From Bosea sp. F3-2 (lineage in GTDB: Bacteria; Pseudomonadota; Alphaproteobacteria; Rhizobiales; Beijerinckiaceae), in NCBI RefSeq assembly GCF_008253865.1, contig NZ_CP042331.1:3162001-3226000 (forward strand): DNA of 64,000 nt, read 5' to 3'. A program made the translations under genes and the position numbers. Below are positions 35,157 to 43,329 of this stretch, piece by piece. Under the pieces are notes generated by a model. That model had not been told where the DNA came from. It was given only the letters and a program-made list of their open reading frames with translations, and searched no databases. Every line of letters begins with the position of its first letter. Positions within the stretch are counted from its first letter, which is position 1.

Positions 35157-35989
35157 GATTTGACTGCTCCTGCCGTCAGGCCGCCGACGAGGCGCTTCTG
35201 CACAAAAAGGAAAAGGATGGTGACGGGCAGTGCGATAATCGTTCCGCCCGCTGTCAGGATGCCCCATTGCACCGTGAATTCGCCGATGAACAATTGCAGG
35301 GCGACGGTCACCGGCCGCACCGTCTCGCCCGAGAGCATCATCGCGAACAGGTATTCGTTCCACGAGGTGATGAAGACATAGATCGCGGTGGTGACGATGC
35401 CGGGCATGACCAGCGGCAGCACCACCAGCCGGATCGTCTGCAGCCGCGAGGCTCCGTCGATCGTCGCGGCCTCGTCGAGGTCGCGCGGGATCGCGTTGAA
35501 ATAGCTGACCAGCATCCAGATCGAGAACGGGATCGAGAAGGTCGAATGGCCGATGATGACGCCGAGAAAGGTGTCGATCAGCCCGAGCGTCCGCATCAGC
35601 ACGAAGAGCGGGATGATCAGCAGCACGATCGGGAACATGTTGATGACGAGGAAGCCGGTCATCAGCATGCGCCGACCGCGAAAGCGGAAGCGCGAGAAGG
35701 AATAGGCTGCGGGCACGCTGGTCGCGAGCCCGAGCAGGACGGCTCCGCAGGCGATCACCAGGCTGTTCAGCAGATTGACCGGGAAGCTCGTGCGCTGGAT
35801 CAGCGTCCGGTAATGCTCGAAGGTGCTGCTGCTCGGCAGGTAGCGCACCGGGAAGTGCGAGAGGTCGCCATTGGGCTTGATCGAGGTCAGCAGCATCCAG
35901 GCGAAGGGCGCAAGCGCGAAAGCGAGCACCAGCAGAACGGGGATTTCGACCTGGATCAGCCTGCGGGCAAAGGAACGGCGCCGGATCAT
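35153..35989 (-). CDS. Carbohydrate ABC transporter permease (MalG type)
   Basis: A 278-residue inner-membrane permease with about six spans. The start is MIRRRSFARR. PNGDLSHFPVRYLP is a typical periplasmic segment of MalG-type subunits. The EAA loop reads DLDEAATIDGASRLQTIRLVVLPLVMPG. The ATG overlaps the first permease stop (ATGA) and its own stop overlaps the epimerase start, so translation is coupled across three genes. With the neighbouring MalF-type subunit it should form the sugar channel. No ATPase gene accompanies it. Confidence 0.95.
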   Translation of the reverse strand: MIRRRSFARRLIQVEIPVLLVLAFALAPFAWMLLTSIKPNGDLSHFPVRYLPSSSTFEHYRTLIQRTSFPVNLLNSLVIACGAVLLGLATSVPAAYSFSRFRFRGRRMLMTGFLVINMFPIVLLIIPLFVLMRTLGLIDTFLGVIIGHSTFSIPFSIWMLVSYFNAIPRDLDEAATIDGASRLQTIRLVVLPLVMPGIVTTAIYVFITSWNEYLFAMMLSGETVRPVTVALQLFIGEFTVQWGILTAGGTIIALPVTILFLFVQKRLVGGLTAGAVKS

Positions 35990-36885
35990 TTCTCCAGCTC
36001 CCCGGTCTGCCGGCGGACATAGAGCCAGACGATGCCAAGCAGGATGGCTGTCAGCATCAGCGACAGCGACGCGGCATAGCCGAACTCCATGCCGGTATAG
36101 GCGCGCAGGAAGGCGTAGAGCGGCAGCGTATGCGTGGCATATCCCGGCCCGCCGCCCGTCATGACAAGGATGACGTCGAGCGAATTGGCGACCCAGATGA
36201 TGCGCAGCAGCACGGCCGTGGCGACGATGCCGGCTATCGAGGGCAGGGTGACGTGGATGAACTGGCGCCAGGCGCTGGCGCCGTCGATCTCGGCGGCCTC
36301 GTAGAGCTCCGGCGGTACGGTCTGCAACCCTGCCAGGATGGTGACGGTGAAGAACGGGAAGCCCTGCCAGACCAGCGCCAGCATGATGCAGGCAAGCGCC
36401 GTGGAGGGCTGGGCGAGCCAGGGATGTGGCGCGGAAATCAAGCCGATGCGCAGCAGGATGTCGTTGAAGACGCCGAGATTGAAATCGTAGATCCAGGTCC
36501 ACATCAGGCCGATGATCACGCTCGGTAGCGCCCAGGGAATGATGACCAGGGCCCGCGCCAGGCCGCGCCACCAGAAGCTCTGGTTGAGCAGCAGTGCTGC
36601 CACGAGACCCAGCAGAAGCTGGAGCGACACGATGCCCGTGACCCAGATCGCCGAGTTCAGCAGCGCGATCCAGAAGACCTCGTCGGAGAGCGCGACTGCG
36701 AAGTTGCGCAAGCCGACGAAGCGCGAATTGTCCGGGTCGTAGAGAATGTAGTCGTGCAGGCTGAACCAGGCCGTCTGCAGAACCGGAAACAGGATGACCA
36801 GCGCCGTCACCAGCAGTGCCGGCAGCAGGAATCCATATGGGGTCGACGCGCGAAGCGTCGCGCTGCTCGCCGTCACCTTGTTCAT
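35986..36885 (-). CDS. Carbohydrate ABC transporter permease (MalF type)
   Basis: A 299-residue inner-membrane permease of the MalF/UgpA class. The N-terminal span is YGFLLPALLVTALVILFPV. The EAA loop reads ELYEAAEIDGASAWRQFIHVTLPSIAG, and MTGGGPGYATHTLPLYAF is a signature of this class. AGGGACG precedes the ATG. It follows the binding-protein gene after 66 bases and overlaps the next permease by four bases. Confidence 0.95.
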   Translation of the reverse strand: MNKVTASSATLRASTPYGFLLPALLVTALVILFPVLQTAWFSLHDYILYDPDNSRFVGLRNFAVALSDEVFWIALLNSAIWVTGIVSLQLLLGLVAALLLNQSFWWRGLARALVIIPWALPSVIIGLMWTWIYDFNLGVFNDILLRIGLISAPHPWLAQPSTALACIMLALVWQGFPFFTVTILAGLQTVPPELYEAAEIDGASAWRQFIHVTLPSIAGIVATAVLLRIIWVANSLDVILVMTGGGPGYATHTLPLYAFLRAYTGMEFGYAASLSLMLTAILLGIVWLYVRRQTGELEK

Positions 36886-36951
36886 GGCGTCGTCCCTGTC
36901 AATCGACGGCAGCGCCGGGTCTGGCCCGGCGCCGCGCGATACGATCCGGCC

Positions 36952-38172
36952 TCAGCCGTGGAAGGTCTGCTCGACCGCCTTCATGAGATCGTCGGGGTTC
37001 ATCCCGCCCGTCAGCGCCCGTTGCAGGTTGGTGGGCAGGACCCGGCCGACGAAATCGGGCGTCTTCACGTGGTCGGGCAATGGCTTGGCGATGGGCAGGG
37101 AGGCGTCGCTCGCCTCGACGAAGCGCTTGGGATGCACGGTCCAGTTCTTCGCATCCGAGATGGTGATCGGCAGCTGGCCGCTGAGCTTGGCCTGCTCGGC
37201 ATTGTTCTCGGCGCTCGATAGGAAGCTGATCCAGCGGAAGGTCGCATCCTTGTTCTTGCTGCCCGCGAAGATGGCATTGGACTCGTCGCCGAAATAGGTC
37301 CAGCCGCTGCCGTCCGGCCCGCGCGGCACTGGCACGGCCGAGACCTTGTCGCCGAGTGCGCCGACGACCTCCGCTGCCGAGCCGATGTGATGGATCGCCA
37401 TGCCGGTCCGGCCGGCCTTGAAGGCGTCGACGATCTGGCGGAAGGCGTCGGTCGGCGCCGAGGGCGGCACGACCTTATGCTTCAGGGCAAGGTCGACGAA
37501 CCAGCGATTGGCGGCGAGCGCCTTGTCCGTGACCATCCCGCCCTTCTCGAAGCTGGCGCCGCCGCCGAGAACGAAGGGCCCCCAGTTGTCGTGGCAGCCG
37601 GCGCCGCCGCGCATCCCGTAACCGTAGATGCCGTCCCTGGTCAGCGCCTTGGCGGCGGTGAGAAAGTCGTCGAACGTCTTGGGAGGCTGGAGCCCGGCCT
37701 GCTGAAGCAGGTCCTGTCGGTAGTAGAGATAGATCACCACGTAGTGCAGCGGCATGTAATATTGTTTGCCGTCGGGCGAGCGGTTGATCTTCCAGACGTT
37801 ATCGGAAATGTCGCTGCGGCTCTTCCAATTGGCGAGGAAGCCGTCCAGCGGCTCCAGCGCTTTCATCTGCCCGAAGCGCGAGAGGTAGGACAGGCGAACC
37901 ATGGCGCAATCGGGCTGATTGCCAGCGACCAGGGCCGAGAAGATGCGGTTGATGTAGTCGGTGCCGCCGCCCCACGGGATCGGTTCAGCCTGAATCTTGA
38001 TGTCCGGGTTTTCCGCCTCGAACTTCGCGACGAGGCTGGCCGGCGTGTTCTGTGGATTGTCGTAGTGGTACCACCAACGCACCGTCGTCTTGCCTTGGGC
38101 GATCGCTGGCCTGGCGGCTTCGAAGGAGAGCGCGGCCGCTCCCGCGAGTTTCATGAAAGTCCTGCGTTCCAT
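36952..38172 (-). CDS. Extracellular sugar-binding protein (family 1)
   Basis: A 406-residue binding protein. The start at MERRTFMKLAG (38172) has GGGGA about nine bases upstream; the GTG three codons earlier is too close to it. The ERRTFMKLAGAAAL signal has a twin-arginine look, which is unusual but not rare for CUT1 binding proteins. The mature domain has VRWWYHYDNPQNTPASLVAKFE and later GRTGMAIHHIGSAAEV, then ISFLSSAENNAEQAKLSG, typical of SBP_bac_1. It delivers a sugar or oligosaccharide to the permeases downstream. The esterase encoded just upstream may process the same substrate. Confidence 0.93.
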   Translation of the reverse strand: MERRTFMKLAGAAALSFEAARPAIAQGKTTVRWWYHYDNPQNTPASLVAKFEAENPDIKIQAEPIPWGGGTDYINRIFSALVAGNQPDCAMVRLSYLSRFGQMKALEPLDGFLANWKSRSDISDNVWKINRSPDGKQYYMPLHYVVIYLYYRQDLLQQAGLQPPKTFDDFLTAAKALTRDGIYGYGMRGGAGCHDNWGPFVLGGGASFEKGGMVTDKALAANRWFVDLALKHKVVPPSAPTDAFRQIVDAFKAGRTGMAIHHIGSAAEVVGALGDKVSAVPVPRGPDGSGWTYFGDESNAIFAGSKNKDATFRWISFLSSAENNAEQAKLSGQLPITISDAKNWTVHPKRFVEASDASLPIAKPLPDHVKTPDFVGRVLPTNLQRALTGGMNPDDLMKAVEQTFHG

Positions 38173-38195
38173 GACATTCACTCCCCTGACGTTTT

Positions 38196-39125
38196 TTATA
38201 GTCTTTCGGTGATGTAGGCCGCCGCAGCGCCGATCATGGCGTGCGCCGGGGCAAGCTCGCGGCTCATCCGCAGGCAGCCGTGAACGACGCCAGGCACATG
38301 GTCGTGGCGGAAGGCGGTGCCCGCTGCCGCGAGACGGTCGGCGAGGCGGATGGTATCGTCGGCGAGGGGATCGAGCCCGCCTGCTGTGAGATAAAGCGGC
38401 GGCAACCCGGCAAGGTCGGCATGCAGCGGTGCGGCGAGCGGCGGAGGCGCGTCGAAGGCTGCGCCGAGATAATTGCGCCAGTACCAGCGCATATTCGCCG
38501 TGGTCAGGAGGTAACCTTCGCCGAACCTCGCATGACTGCCGGTTTCGAAATCGGGGGCGTAGCAGCCGTAGAACAAAGCCGCCGTGGCAGGGAGGGCAAG
38601 CCCGGCGTCGCGGCGCTGGATCATGGCCGCGAGCGCGAGCGTCGCGCCCGCGGAGTCTCCGGCAAGCGCCCAGCGCCGCGTGTCGACATCGGGGCCAAGC
38701 TCGCCTCGCAGGGCAAACGCGATGGCTCCGAGCGTGTCTTCCAGGGGAACCGGATAGGGATACTCGGGCGCGAGGCGATAATCGAACCCGAAGACGCAGC
38801 AGCCGGCCGCCGCCGCGAGGCTGCGCATCGTGCCGTCATGGGTGTCGACCGAGCCGAAGGTCCAGCCGCCGCCGTGAACATAGATGATGACCGGCAGAGC
38901 GGTCCCGGGCTTTGGGTGATAGAGCCGTCCCCGCAGTGGAACTCCGTCAGCCGTCACCGCGATATCGCGCGCCGACATATCGGGCGCGCCCTCGTTCCAG
39001 GCGATGGAGGCGGCGTCGGCGGAGGAGCGGGCCACGGCGATCGGCAGGGTCTTGAAATCGACGCCCGGCGTTGCCGCGAGACCGGCGAGGATCCGAGCCA
39101 TCTGCGGGTGGACGAAGGCGCTCAC
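38196..39125 (-). CDS. Alpha/beta hydrolase (hormone-sensitive lipase-like esterase)
   Basis: This 309-residue cytoplasmic esterase has VHGGGWTFGSVDTHDG (HGGG oxyanion hole), nucleophile Ser in LAGDSAGATLAL, acid in GLDPLADD and His in VPGVVHGC. The arrangement is that of the hormone-sensitive-lipase family. It starts with GTG, overlapping the gntR stop by four bases (GTGA). No signal peptide is seen, so it acts on an imported ester, for instance removing acetyl or acyl groups from a sugar before catabolism (inference from the operon). Confidence 0.9.
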   Translation of the reverse strand: MSAFVHPQMARILAGLAATPGVDFKTLPIAVARSSADAASIAWNEGAPDMSARDIAVTADGVPLRGRLYHPKPGTALPVIIYVHGGGWTFGSVDTHDGTMRSLAAAAGCCVFGFDYRLAPEYPYPVPLEDTLGAIAFALRGELGPDVDTRRWALAGDSAGATLALAAMIQRRDAGLALPATAALFYGCYAPDFETGSHARFGEGYLLTTANMRWYWRNYLGAAFDAPPPLAAPLHADLAGLPPLYLTAGGLDPLADDTIRLADRLAAAGTAFRHDHVPGVVHGCLRMSRELAPAHAMIGAAAAYITERL

Positions 39126-39787
39126 GCAGCAACCTCGTCGCCGCCTTGAAGGACGATCGTATCGATATGGGAGCCGAGCGCTGCGGCGAGCCCGCTTCCA
39201 TCGCCCGCTGCAAGACGCTCGTAGAGAATGTCGTGGCGTCGCGCCGTCTCGATCAGAGGACGACGATGTTCCGGCGCCCAGAGTTTGTAGCGGTTCGAGT
39301 GCATGATGCAGCGCGCCAGGATCTGCCCGAGGGCATCGAGGCCGGAGAGACGGAACAGGGCGAGGTGAAAATCCTTGTCGGCTTCGATAACGCGGTACTC
39401 GTCGCCAAGCGCCGCGGCTTCCTTCATCGTCGCCAGGATGTCGCGCAGGTCATCGAGAGCCCGACCATCGGCATGCAGCGCTGCCTTCAGCGCGCCGCGC
39501 GTCTCGATCCGGCGGCGCAGGGCCAGCATTTCGTCGGCTTCCTCGGCCGTCAGCCGCGTCACGATCGTCCGCCGTCCCGAGCGGACGACGAGCCCGTCTT
39601 CCTGCAAGCGCAGCAAGGCCTCGCGGATCGGCCCCTGGCTACAGCCGATCTCATGGGCGAGGCCGAGTTCGGTGAGGACCGTCTCTGGCGTCAGCTCGTT
39701 CAGGATGATCCGCCGCTTGACGATGCCATAGACCAGATCGGAGGGGCGGCTGAGCTTCGGGATCAAGGCGAGCGCCTCGCTGGACAA
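39122..39787 (-). CDS. GntR-family regulator (FCD domain)
   Basis: The 221-residue regulator has an N-terminal winged helix (ELGLAHEIGCSQGPIREALLRLQ) and C-terminal FCD domain with metal-type residues (DKDFHLALFRL, HSNRYKLW, RRHDILYERL). It begins with TTG and no strong ribosome site, which suggests low expression. It is the first gene of the minus-strand sugar operon and faces the enolase-superfamily gene across a 69-base gap packed with nested inverted repeats. Repression of both units, relieved by an acid-sugar intermediate, is the usual arrangement (inference). Confidence 0.92.
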   Translation of the reverse strand: MSSEALALIPKLSRPSDLVYGIVKRRIILNELTPETVLTELGLAHEIGCSQGPIREALLRLQEDGLVVRSGRRTIVTRLTAEEADEMLALRRRIETRGALKAALHADGRALDDLRDILATMKEAAALGDEYRVIEADKDFHLALFRLSGLDALGQILARCIMHSNRYKLWAPEHRRPLIETARRHDILYERLAAGDGSGLAAALGSHIDTIVLQGGDEVAA

Positions 39788-39793
39788 GGTCTG

Positions 39794-39828
39794 TCGATAT
39801 GAATATCGATATCATTATTGATAATGAT
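39794..39828. promoter_or_regulatory. Nested inverted repeats, candidate GntR operator
   Basis: Two perfect palindromes stand side by side: TCGATAT-GA-ATATCGA (39794-39809) and ATCATTAT-TG-ATAATGAT (39811-39828). They overlap ATATCGATAT (39803-39812) and end 29 bases before the dehydratase start and seven bases from the gntR start. They are AT-rich against a GC-rich background, as expected of a controlled divergent promoter. Confidence 0.65.
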
Positions 39829-39856
39829 GTCAATGCAGGTTGCCGCAAGGAAGCTG

Positions 39857-40981
39857 ATGCGTCACAGGATCCGGAAGATCGACGTTCACCTCGTCTCCGC
39901 CCCCGTCCTCGGCGGCTTCGCGGACGCGACGCGCAAGGTCGAGACGATCGGCTTCGTGATCGTCCGCATCACGACGGATCAGGGGCTCGAAGGCGTCGGC
40001 ATCACCTATCACGAGGTCGGCGGCGAGGCGACCTGCGAGCTGATCAACCGCAATATGGCGCCCAAGCTGATCGGCCGCGATCCGCTCGAAACTGAGGCGA
40101 TCTGGCAGGAATTCTTTCATTATTTGCGCGGCGTCGGCCGCAAGGGCCTGATGTATTGCGCCCTCAGCGCTGTCGACATCGCGCTGTGGGATCTCAAGGG
40201 TAAGATCGTCGGCCTTCCCGTCTACAAGCTGCTCGGAGGGGACCGGACCAAGGTGCCCGTCTATGCCAGCGGCGGCTGGACCTCCTATTCCGACGACGAG
40301 CTCGTCGACGAGATCAAGGGGATGGTCGCTCGCGGCTTCTCGACCGTGAAGTTCAAGGTCGGCTTCGACGGCGGCCGCAATCCGCGCCGCGACGTGGAGC
40401 GCGTTCGCAAGGTGCGTGAGGCGGTCGGCCCGGACATCAACCTCATGGTCGACGCGAACAACTCCTTCGACGCGGCAACGGCGGTGCAGCTCGCCAATCG
40501 CATTCGCGAATACGACATCTTCCTGTTCGAGGAGCCTGTCTTTGCCGACGACATTCCCGGGCTTGCCCGCTTCAAGCGCGGCACCGACATCCCACTCGCG
40601 ACGGGCGAGCACGAATACACCAAGTTCGGGGTCAGGGACCTTCTCATGCACGACGCTGCTGACATCGTGCAGGTCGATGGGGCGCGGGCCGGCGGCTATA
40701 CCGAGATGCTGAAATGCGCCGCTCTGACCCAGGCCTGGAACGTCAAATTCGCGCCGCATGCGATGGAGAACCTCCATCTGCATCTGGTTGCGGCCGTGCC
40801 GAACGCGCTCTTCCTCGAGCGACTGTTGATGTTCGAGGACATCACCGCGCAGGTCTTCGACGATGCGCCGCTGCCGATCGAAGGCTACATGCATGTGCCG
40901 GACCTGCCGGGCCTTGGACTCAAACTCAACATGGATTTTATTCGGGAGCGGGACGAAACCTCGCCAGCGAGTCATACTTGA
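39857..40981 (+). CDS. Enolase-superfamily (mandelate racemase-like) acid-sugar dehydratase
   Basis: The 374-residue enzyme's start at MRHRIRKI (39857) is supported by AAGGA; further-upstream ATGs lie inside the operator. Capping domain TDQGLEGVGITYHEVGG and signature LSAVDIALWDLKGK are followed by the KxK strand (TVKFKVGFDGG). Metal ligands sit in MVDANNSF, LFEEPVF and ATGEHEY, and the general-base region reads FAPHAMENLH. It should dehydrate an aldonic or aldaric acid (or epimerise a carboxylate). It is transcribed divergently from the gntR-ABC operon, with which it probably forms one pathway. No SDR or aldolase follows it. Confidence 0.92.
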   Translation: MRHRIRKIDVHLVSAPVLGGFADATRKVETIGFVIVRITTDQGLEGVGITYHEVGGEATCELINRNMAPKLIGRDPLETEAIWQEFFHYLRGVGRKGLMYCALSAVDIALWDLKGKIVGLPVYKLLGGDRTKVPVYASGGWTSYSDDELVDEIKGMVARGFSTVKFKVGFDGGRNPRRDVERVRKVREAVGPDINLMVDANNSFDAATAVQLANRIREYDIFLFEEPVFADDIPGLARFKRGTDIPLATGEHEYTKFGVRDLLMHDAADIVQVDGARAGGYTEMLKCAALTQAWNVKFAPHAMENLHLHLVAAVPNALFLERLLMFEDITAQVFDDAPLPIEGYMHVPDLPGLGLKLNMDFIRERDETSPASHT

Positions 40982-41547
40982 GCAGGTCCATGAACGGACC
41001 GCCGCTGCTGACCTGTTCCGGGCTGTTGCTACGAAAGTCCGCTTATTGGGGGAGAGCCAACGTCAGCTTCTCTAATCGGGCAGTTGGGTCAAGCTCGGAT
41101 TGCACCTCTGTGCCGGGGTCTCGTTCACGCGGGTCACGCTTCTCTTCGCAGTCTGGTGGCTTCTTTCGAACGAAGCCGCTGCACGCATGCATCGGATTGG
41201 GTCTGGAGAGCCTCGCTGTTGGACGCGTTTTCGCCGGCGGCCCTTCGTCTTCATCAGCCGGACACCCCAGGCCTTGAGGCTCGACCGGGTGATCGAGCGC
41301 ATCAGCATGGCGTTTGCGGCCGCGTAGAGCGTTGCCCGAACGTCGGCGTCACCAGCATGCGAGATCCGGCCTGGGTTGTCCGTCTCGCCGGACTGGAAGC
41401 GTCGAGGTGTCAGCCCGAAGTGAGCCCCGACCGTGCGCGAGCTCTTGAAGCGGACTGGATCATCCACCGCGGCCCGATTACGCATGCTATTGGCGCGGTC
41501 TTGACAAGCCAGGGCCATAGCTGCGGCTACTCCTCAACGGGCCGGGA
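40982..41547. other. Degraded region holding an IS110 remnant
   Basis: The 570 bases after the dehydratase gene have no intact gene. The minus strand carries a C-terminal IS110 transposase fragment, reported separately. The rest probably belongs to the same decayed element. Confidence 0.5.
41216..41518 (-). pseudogene. IS110-family transposase fragment (C-terminal)
   Basis: The frame reads DDPVRFKSSRTVGAHFGLTP, then RRFQSGETDNPGRISHAGDA and SSLKAWGVRLMK, which is the C-terminal (transposase_20) half of IS110-family transposases. The N-terminal DEDD domain is missing, and the sense is lost after the KTKGRRRKR stretch where related proteins continue. It is a truncated, decayed copy, different in sequence from the intact IS110 element at 45.6 kb. 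Confidence 0.75.
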
Positions 41548-42297
41548 TCAGGGCCCGACGAGTTGCCCGCCGTCGACGACGATGGTCTGAGCGGTGACCC
41601 AGCTGGCCTTGTCAGAAGCGAGGAAGAGCACGACCTCGGCGACCTCCTCGGGCTTGCCCATCCGGCCGAAGGGGATGTTCGCCAGCGTTGCCTGATAGAG
41701 TTCGGGGTTTGACGTCTTCCGATCCTCCCACGAGCCGCCCGGGAACTCGATCGAGCCGGGTGCGACGCAGTTCACCCGGATGCCCTTCCGCGACAGCATC
41801 TTCGCTTGGCTCGCCGTATAGTGCATCACAGCCGCCTTGATGGCGCCGTAGGGTGCCGAGCGCGACGAGGCCCGCAGGGCCGAGATCGACGAGACGTTCA
41901 CGATCGACGATCCGGGCTTCATATGGGGGATCGCCGCGTGGCTGCCGCGGACGACCGCCATCATGTCGACATTGAGCGAGGCCGCCCACCCTTCCTCGTC
42001 ATCGGAATGGCCGAAACCAGAGGCGTTGTTGACGAGGACGTCCAGCCCTCCGAGAGCCCCTACCGCCTCGGGCACGTAGGCCTCGATCGCGTCCGCATTG
42101 GCGAGGTCGACGCTAGCCGCGTGAGCCGTGACGCCGTGCGTCTCGATCTCCCGGCGCGTCGCTTCAAGCGGCCCGGCGCTTCGAGCGCAGATTGAAACGG
42201 AGGCGCCGCCCGCCGCAAACCTGAGCGCGATGGAGCGCCCGATGCCACGGCTGCCACCCATCACGATCACTCGCTTGCCGGTGAATTCCTTGGCCAT
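41548..42297 (-). CDS. SDR family oxidoreductase
   Basis: A 249-residue short-chain dehydrogenase with GGSRGIGRSIALRF (cofactor), NNASGFGH, catalytic Ser in VSSISAL and YGAIKAAV (Tyr and Lys present). NCVAPGSIEFPGG and the C-terminal VDGGQLVGP complete the classical pattern. It looks like a functional FabG-like enzyme of unknown substrate. Its 3' end borders the decayed IS110 fragment and its 5' side borders an AT-rich unknown gene, so it stands as an isolated survivor in a rearranged region. Confidence 0.9.
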   Translation of the reverse strand: MAKEFTGKRVIVMGGSRGIGRSIALRFAAGGASVSICARSAGPLEATRREIETHGVTAHAASVDLANADAIEAYVPEAVGALGGLDVLVNNASGFGHSDDEEGWAASLNVDMMAVVRGSHAAIPHMKPGSSIVNVSSISALRASSRSAPYGAIKAAVMHYTASQAKMLSRKGIRVNCVAPGSIEFPGGSWEDRKTSNPELYQATLANIPFGRMGKPEEVAEVVLFLASDKASWVTAQTIVVDGGQLVGP

Positions 42298-42400
42298 GCG
42301 GCATTGCCTTTCTGACTGCGTGTTGGCGCCCTTATAGTTGCGATGAAGGGTTTGGCCACAAGCCCCACCAGCAGGAGAGCGTGAGAGGCCTAGGAAGAAC

Positions 42401-42832
42401 CTAAATTATTCCGCTAGCCGCCTGCAGCCTTTTAATGATCGGCAACTGACTTGCTTTTCCTTTCTTGCGAAAATCCGTCATGATTTCGTCGAAATGATCT
42501 TCGTGACCAGTTTCGATCAGAGCTTCTTCTATTTCGTTTATCGTGAATTGATCTCTGTATAGAAGATCTCTTTTTATCAAAGGGCACTGATTATATTTTC
42601 TGTATATGAATCCTCCCGTATGGATCTGAGACCCGCCGCCTATTTTTGAAATAAAAAATCGAGTAACTTCCGATTGTGTTAACGAACAAATTTCCGAATT
42701 TTGGCTTCGGATCGGTATAGGGATCAGTCTGGCAAGATTCATGCGAGAGTCTAGAGTTTGAACTGCATTCAAGGAAACGCGAAGATTATTCGGCTTGTAA
42801 ATGATATCGATCGACTCAGCCAGCGGGACCAT
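42401..42832 (-). CDS. AT-rich hypothetical gene, probably 5'-truncated
   Basis: This open frame encodes about 143 residues from MVPLAESIDIIYKPNNLR to the end SGII. Its sequence is not recognised: mixed charged and hydrophobic segments with FTINEIEEALIETGHEDHFD near the end. The base composition is much lower in GC than the neighbours and the codons are AT-biased, a sign of recent acquisition. The frame runs upstream without a stop into the junction near 42900 where rfbC sequence begins. The true start may have been lost, so the product may be non-functional. Confidence 0.45.
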   Translation of the reverse strand: MVPLAESIDIIYKPNNLRVSLNAVQTLDSRMNLARLIPIPIRSQNSEICSLTQSEVTRFFISKIGGGSQIHTGGFIYRKYNQCPLIKRDLLYRDQFTINEIEEALIETGHEDHFDEIMTDFRKKGKASQLPIIKRLQAASGII

Positions 42833-42900
42833 GGTTCGCGATAGGCTGACCTCACCCTCGTTCGTTGATGGCCCATAGCCTTGAATTGACCGGAAGATAG

Positions 42901-42966
42901 TTTTCCCTTGCCGACAAGGACCGCAAGCATCCGCGCCTGGCCGAGATGCTGCGGTATTTCGACTGA
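42901..42966 (+). pseudogene. rfbC-like C-terminal fragment
   Basis: The 21 codons FSLADKDRKHPRLAEMLRYF then Asp-stop match the C-terminal end of dTDP-4-dehydrorhamnose 3,5-epimerase (typically ...SxKDxxHPRLAD...F). Only the tail survives. Upstream sequence is the AT-rich unrelated gene, so a recombination junction sits at about 42900. Confidence 0.5.
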
Positions 42967-43040
42967 TGGGCCTGCGCATCGCCGTCACCGGCTGGACCGG
43001 CCAGGTCGTCCGCGCCATGCTGGAGCGCGTGCCGGCGGGT
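42966..43040 (+). pseudogene. rfbD-like N-terminal fragment
   Basis: ATG at 42966 overlaps the rfbC stop (TGATG), as in intact rfb operons. It opens MGLRIAVTGWTGQVVRAMLE, the Rossmann start of dTDP-4-dehydrorhamnose reductase. Similarity ends within about 25 codons. The downstream sequence is unrelated, so the gene was cut here. Confidence 0.5.
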
Positions 43041-43329
43041 GTCTTGCCATACGCTGCGCAACGTCCGCTCTCGGGCAGCTTCCCAATGTCTCAAAATGGC
43101 GCGCCGCCGACGGGTCGCTGTCGTGCGAGCGCAATGGGTGCCGACGGCAAAGCAGAAATTCACAGGTACCCGCCGACCCATGAAGCGACCTGACCTTCAG
43201 TGGGCACAAATATTCGCCATTGTCTGATGTCGCGACCCAAGCGTAGTGTTTGATCGGGCGCCGACCAGTGCGGGATGCCGCGAAATCGGATAGCTCGGCG
43301 CTCCCCACCCCTGCATGGGAGGCAGCTCG
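43041..43329. other. Unrecognised region between rfb fragments and SBP56
   Basis: This is just under 300 bases with open frames on both strands but no motif. The SBP56 promoter should be at its right end. The left end is the second breakpoint of the rfb fragment. Confidence 0.3.

Noticed and set aside
34254..36038. A 594-codon minus-strand frame covering permease and epimerase
   Set aside because: Its N-terminal half is a shadow of the MalG-type permease. The epimerase starts at 35156 with an ATGA overlap.
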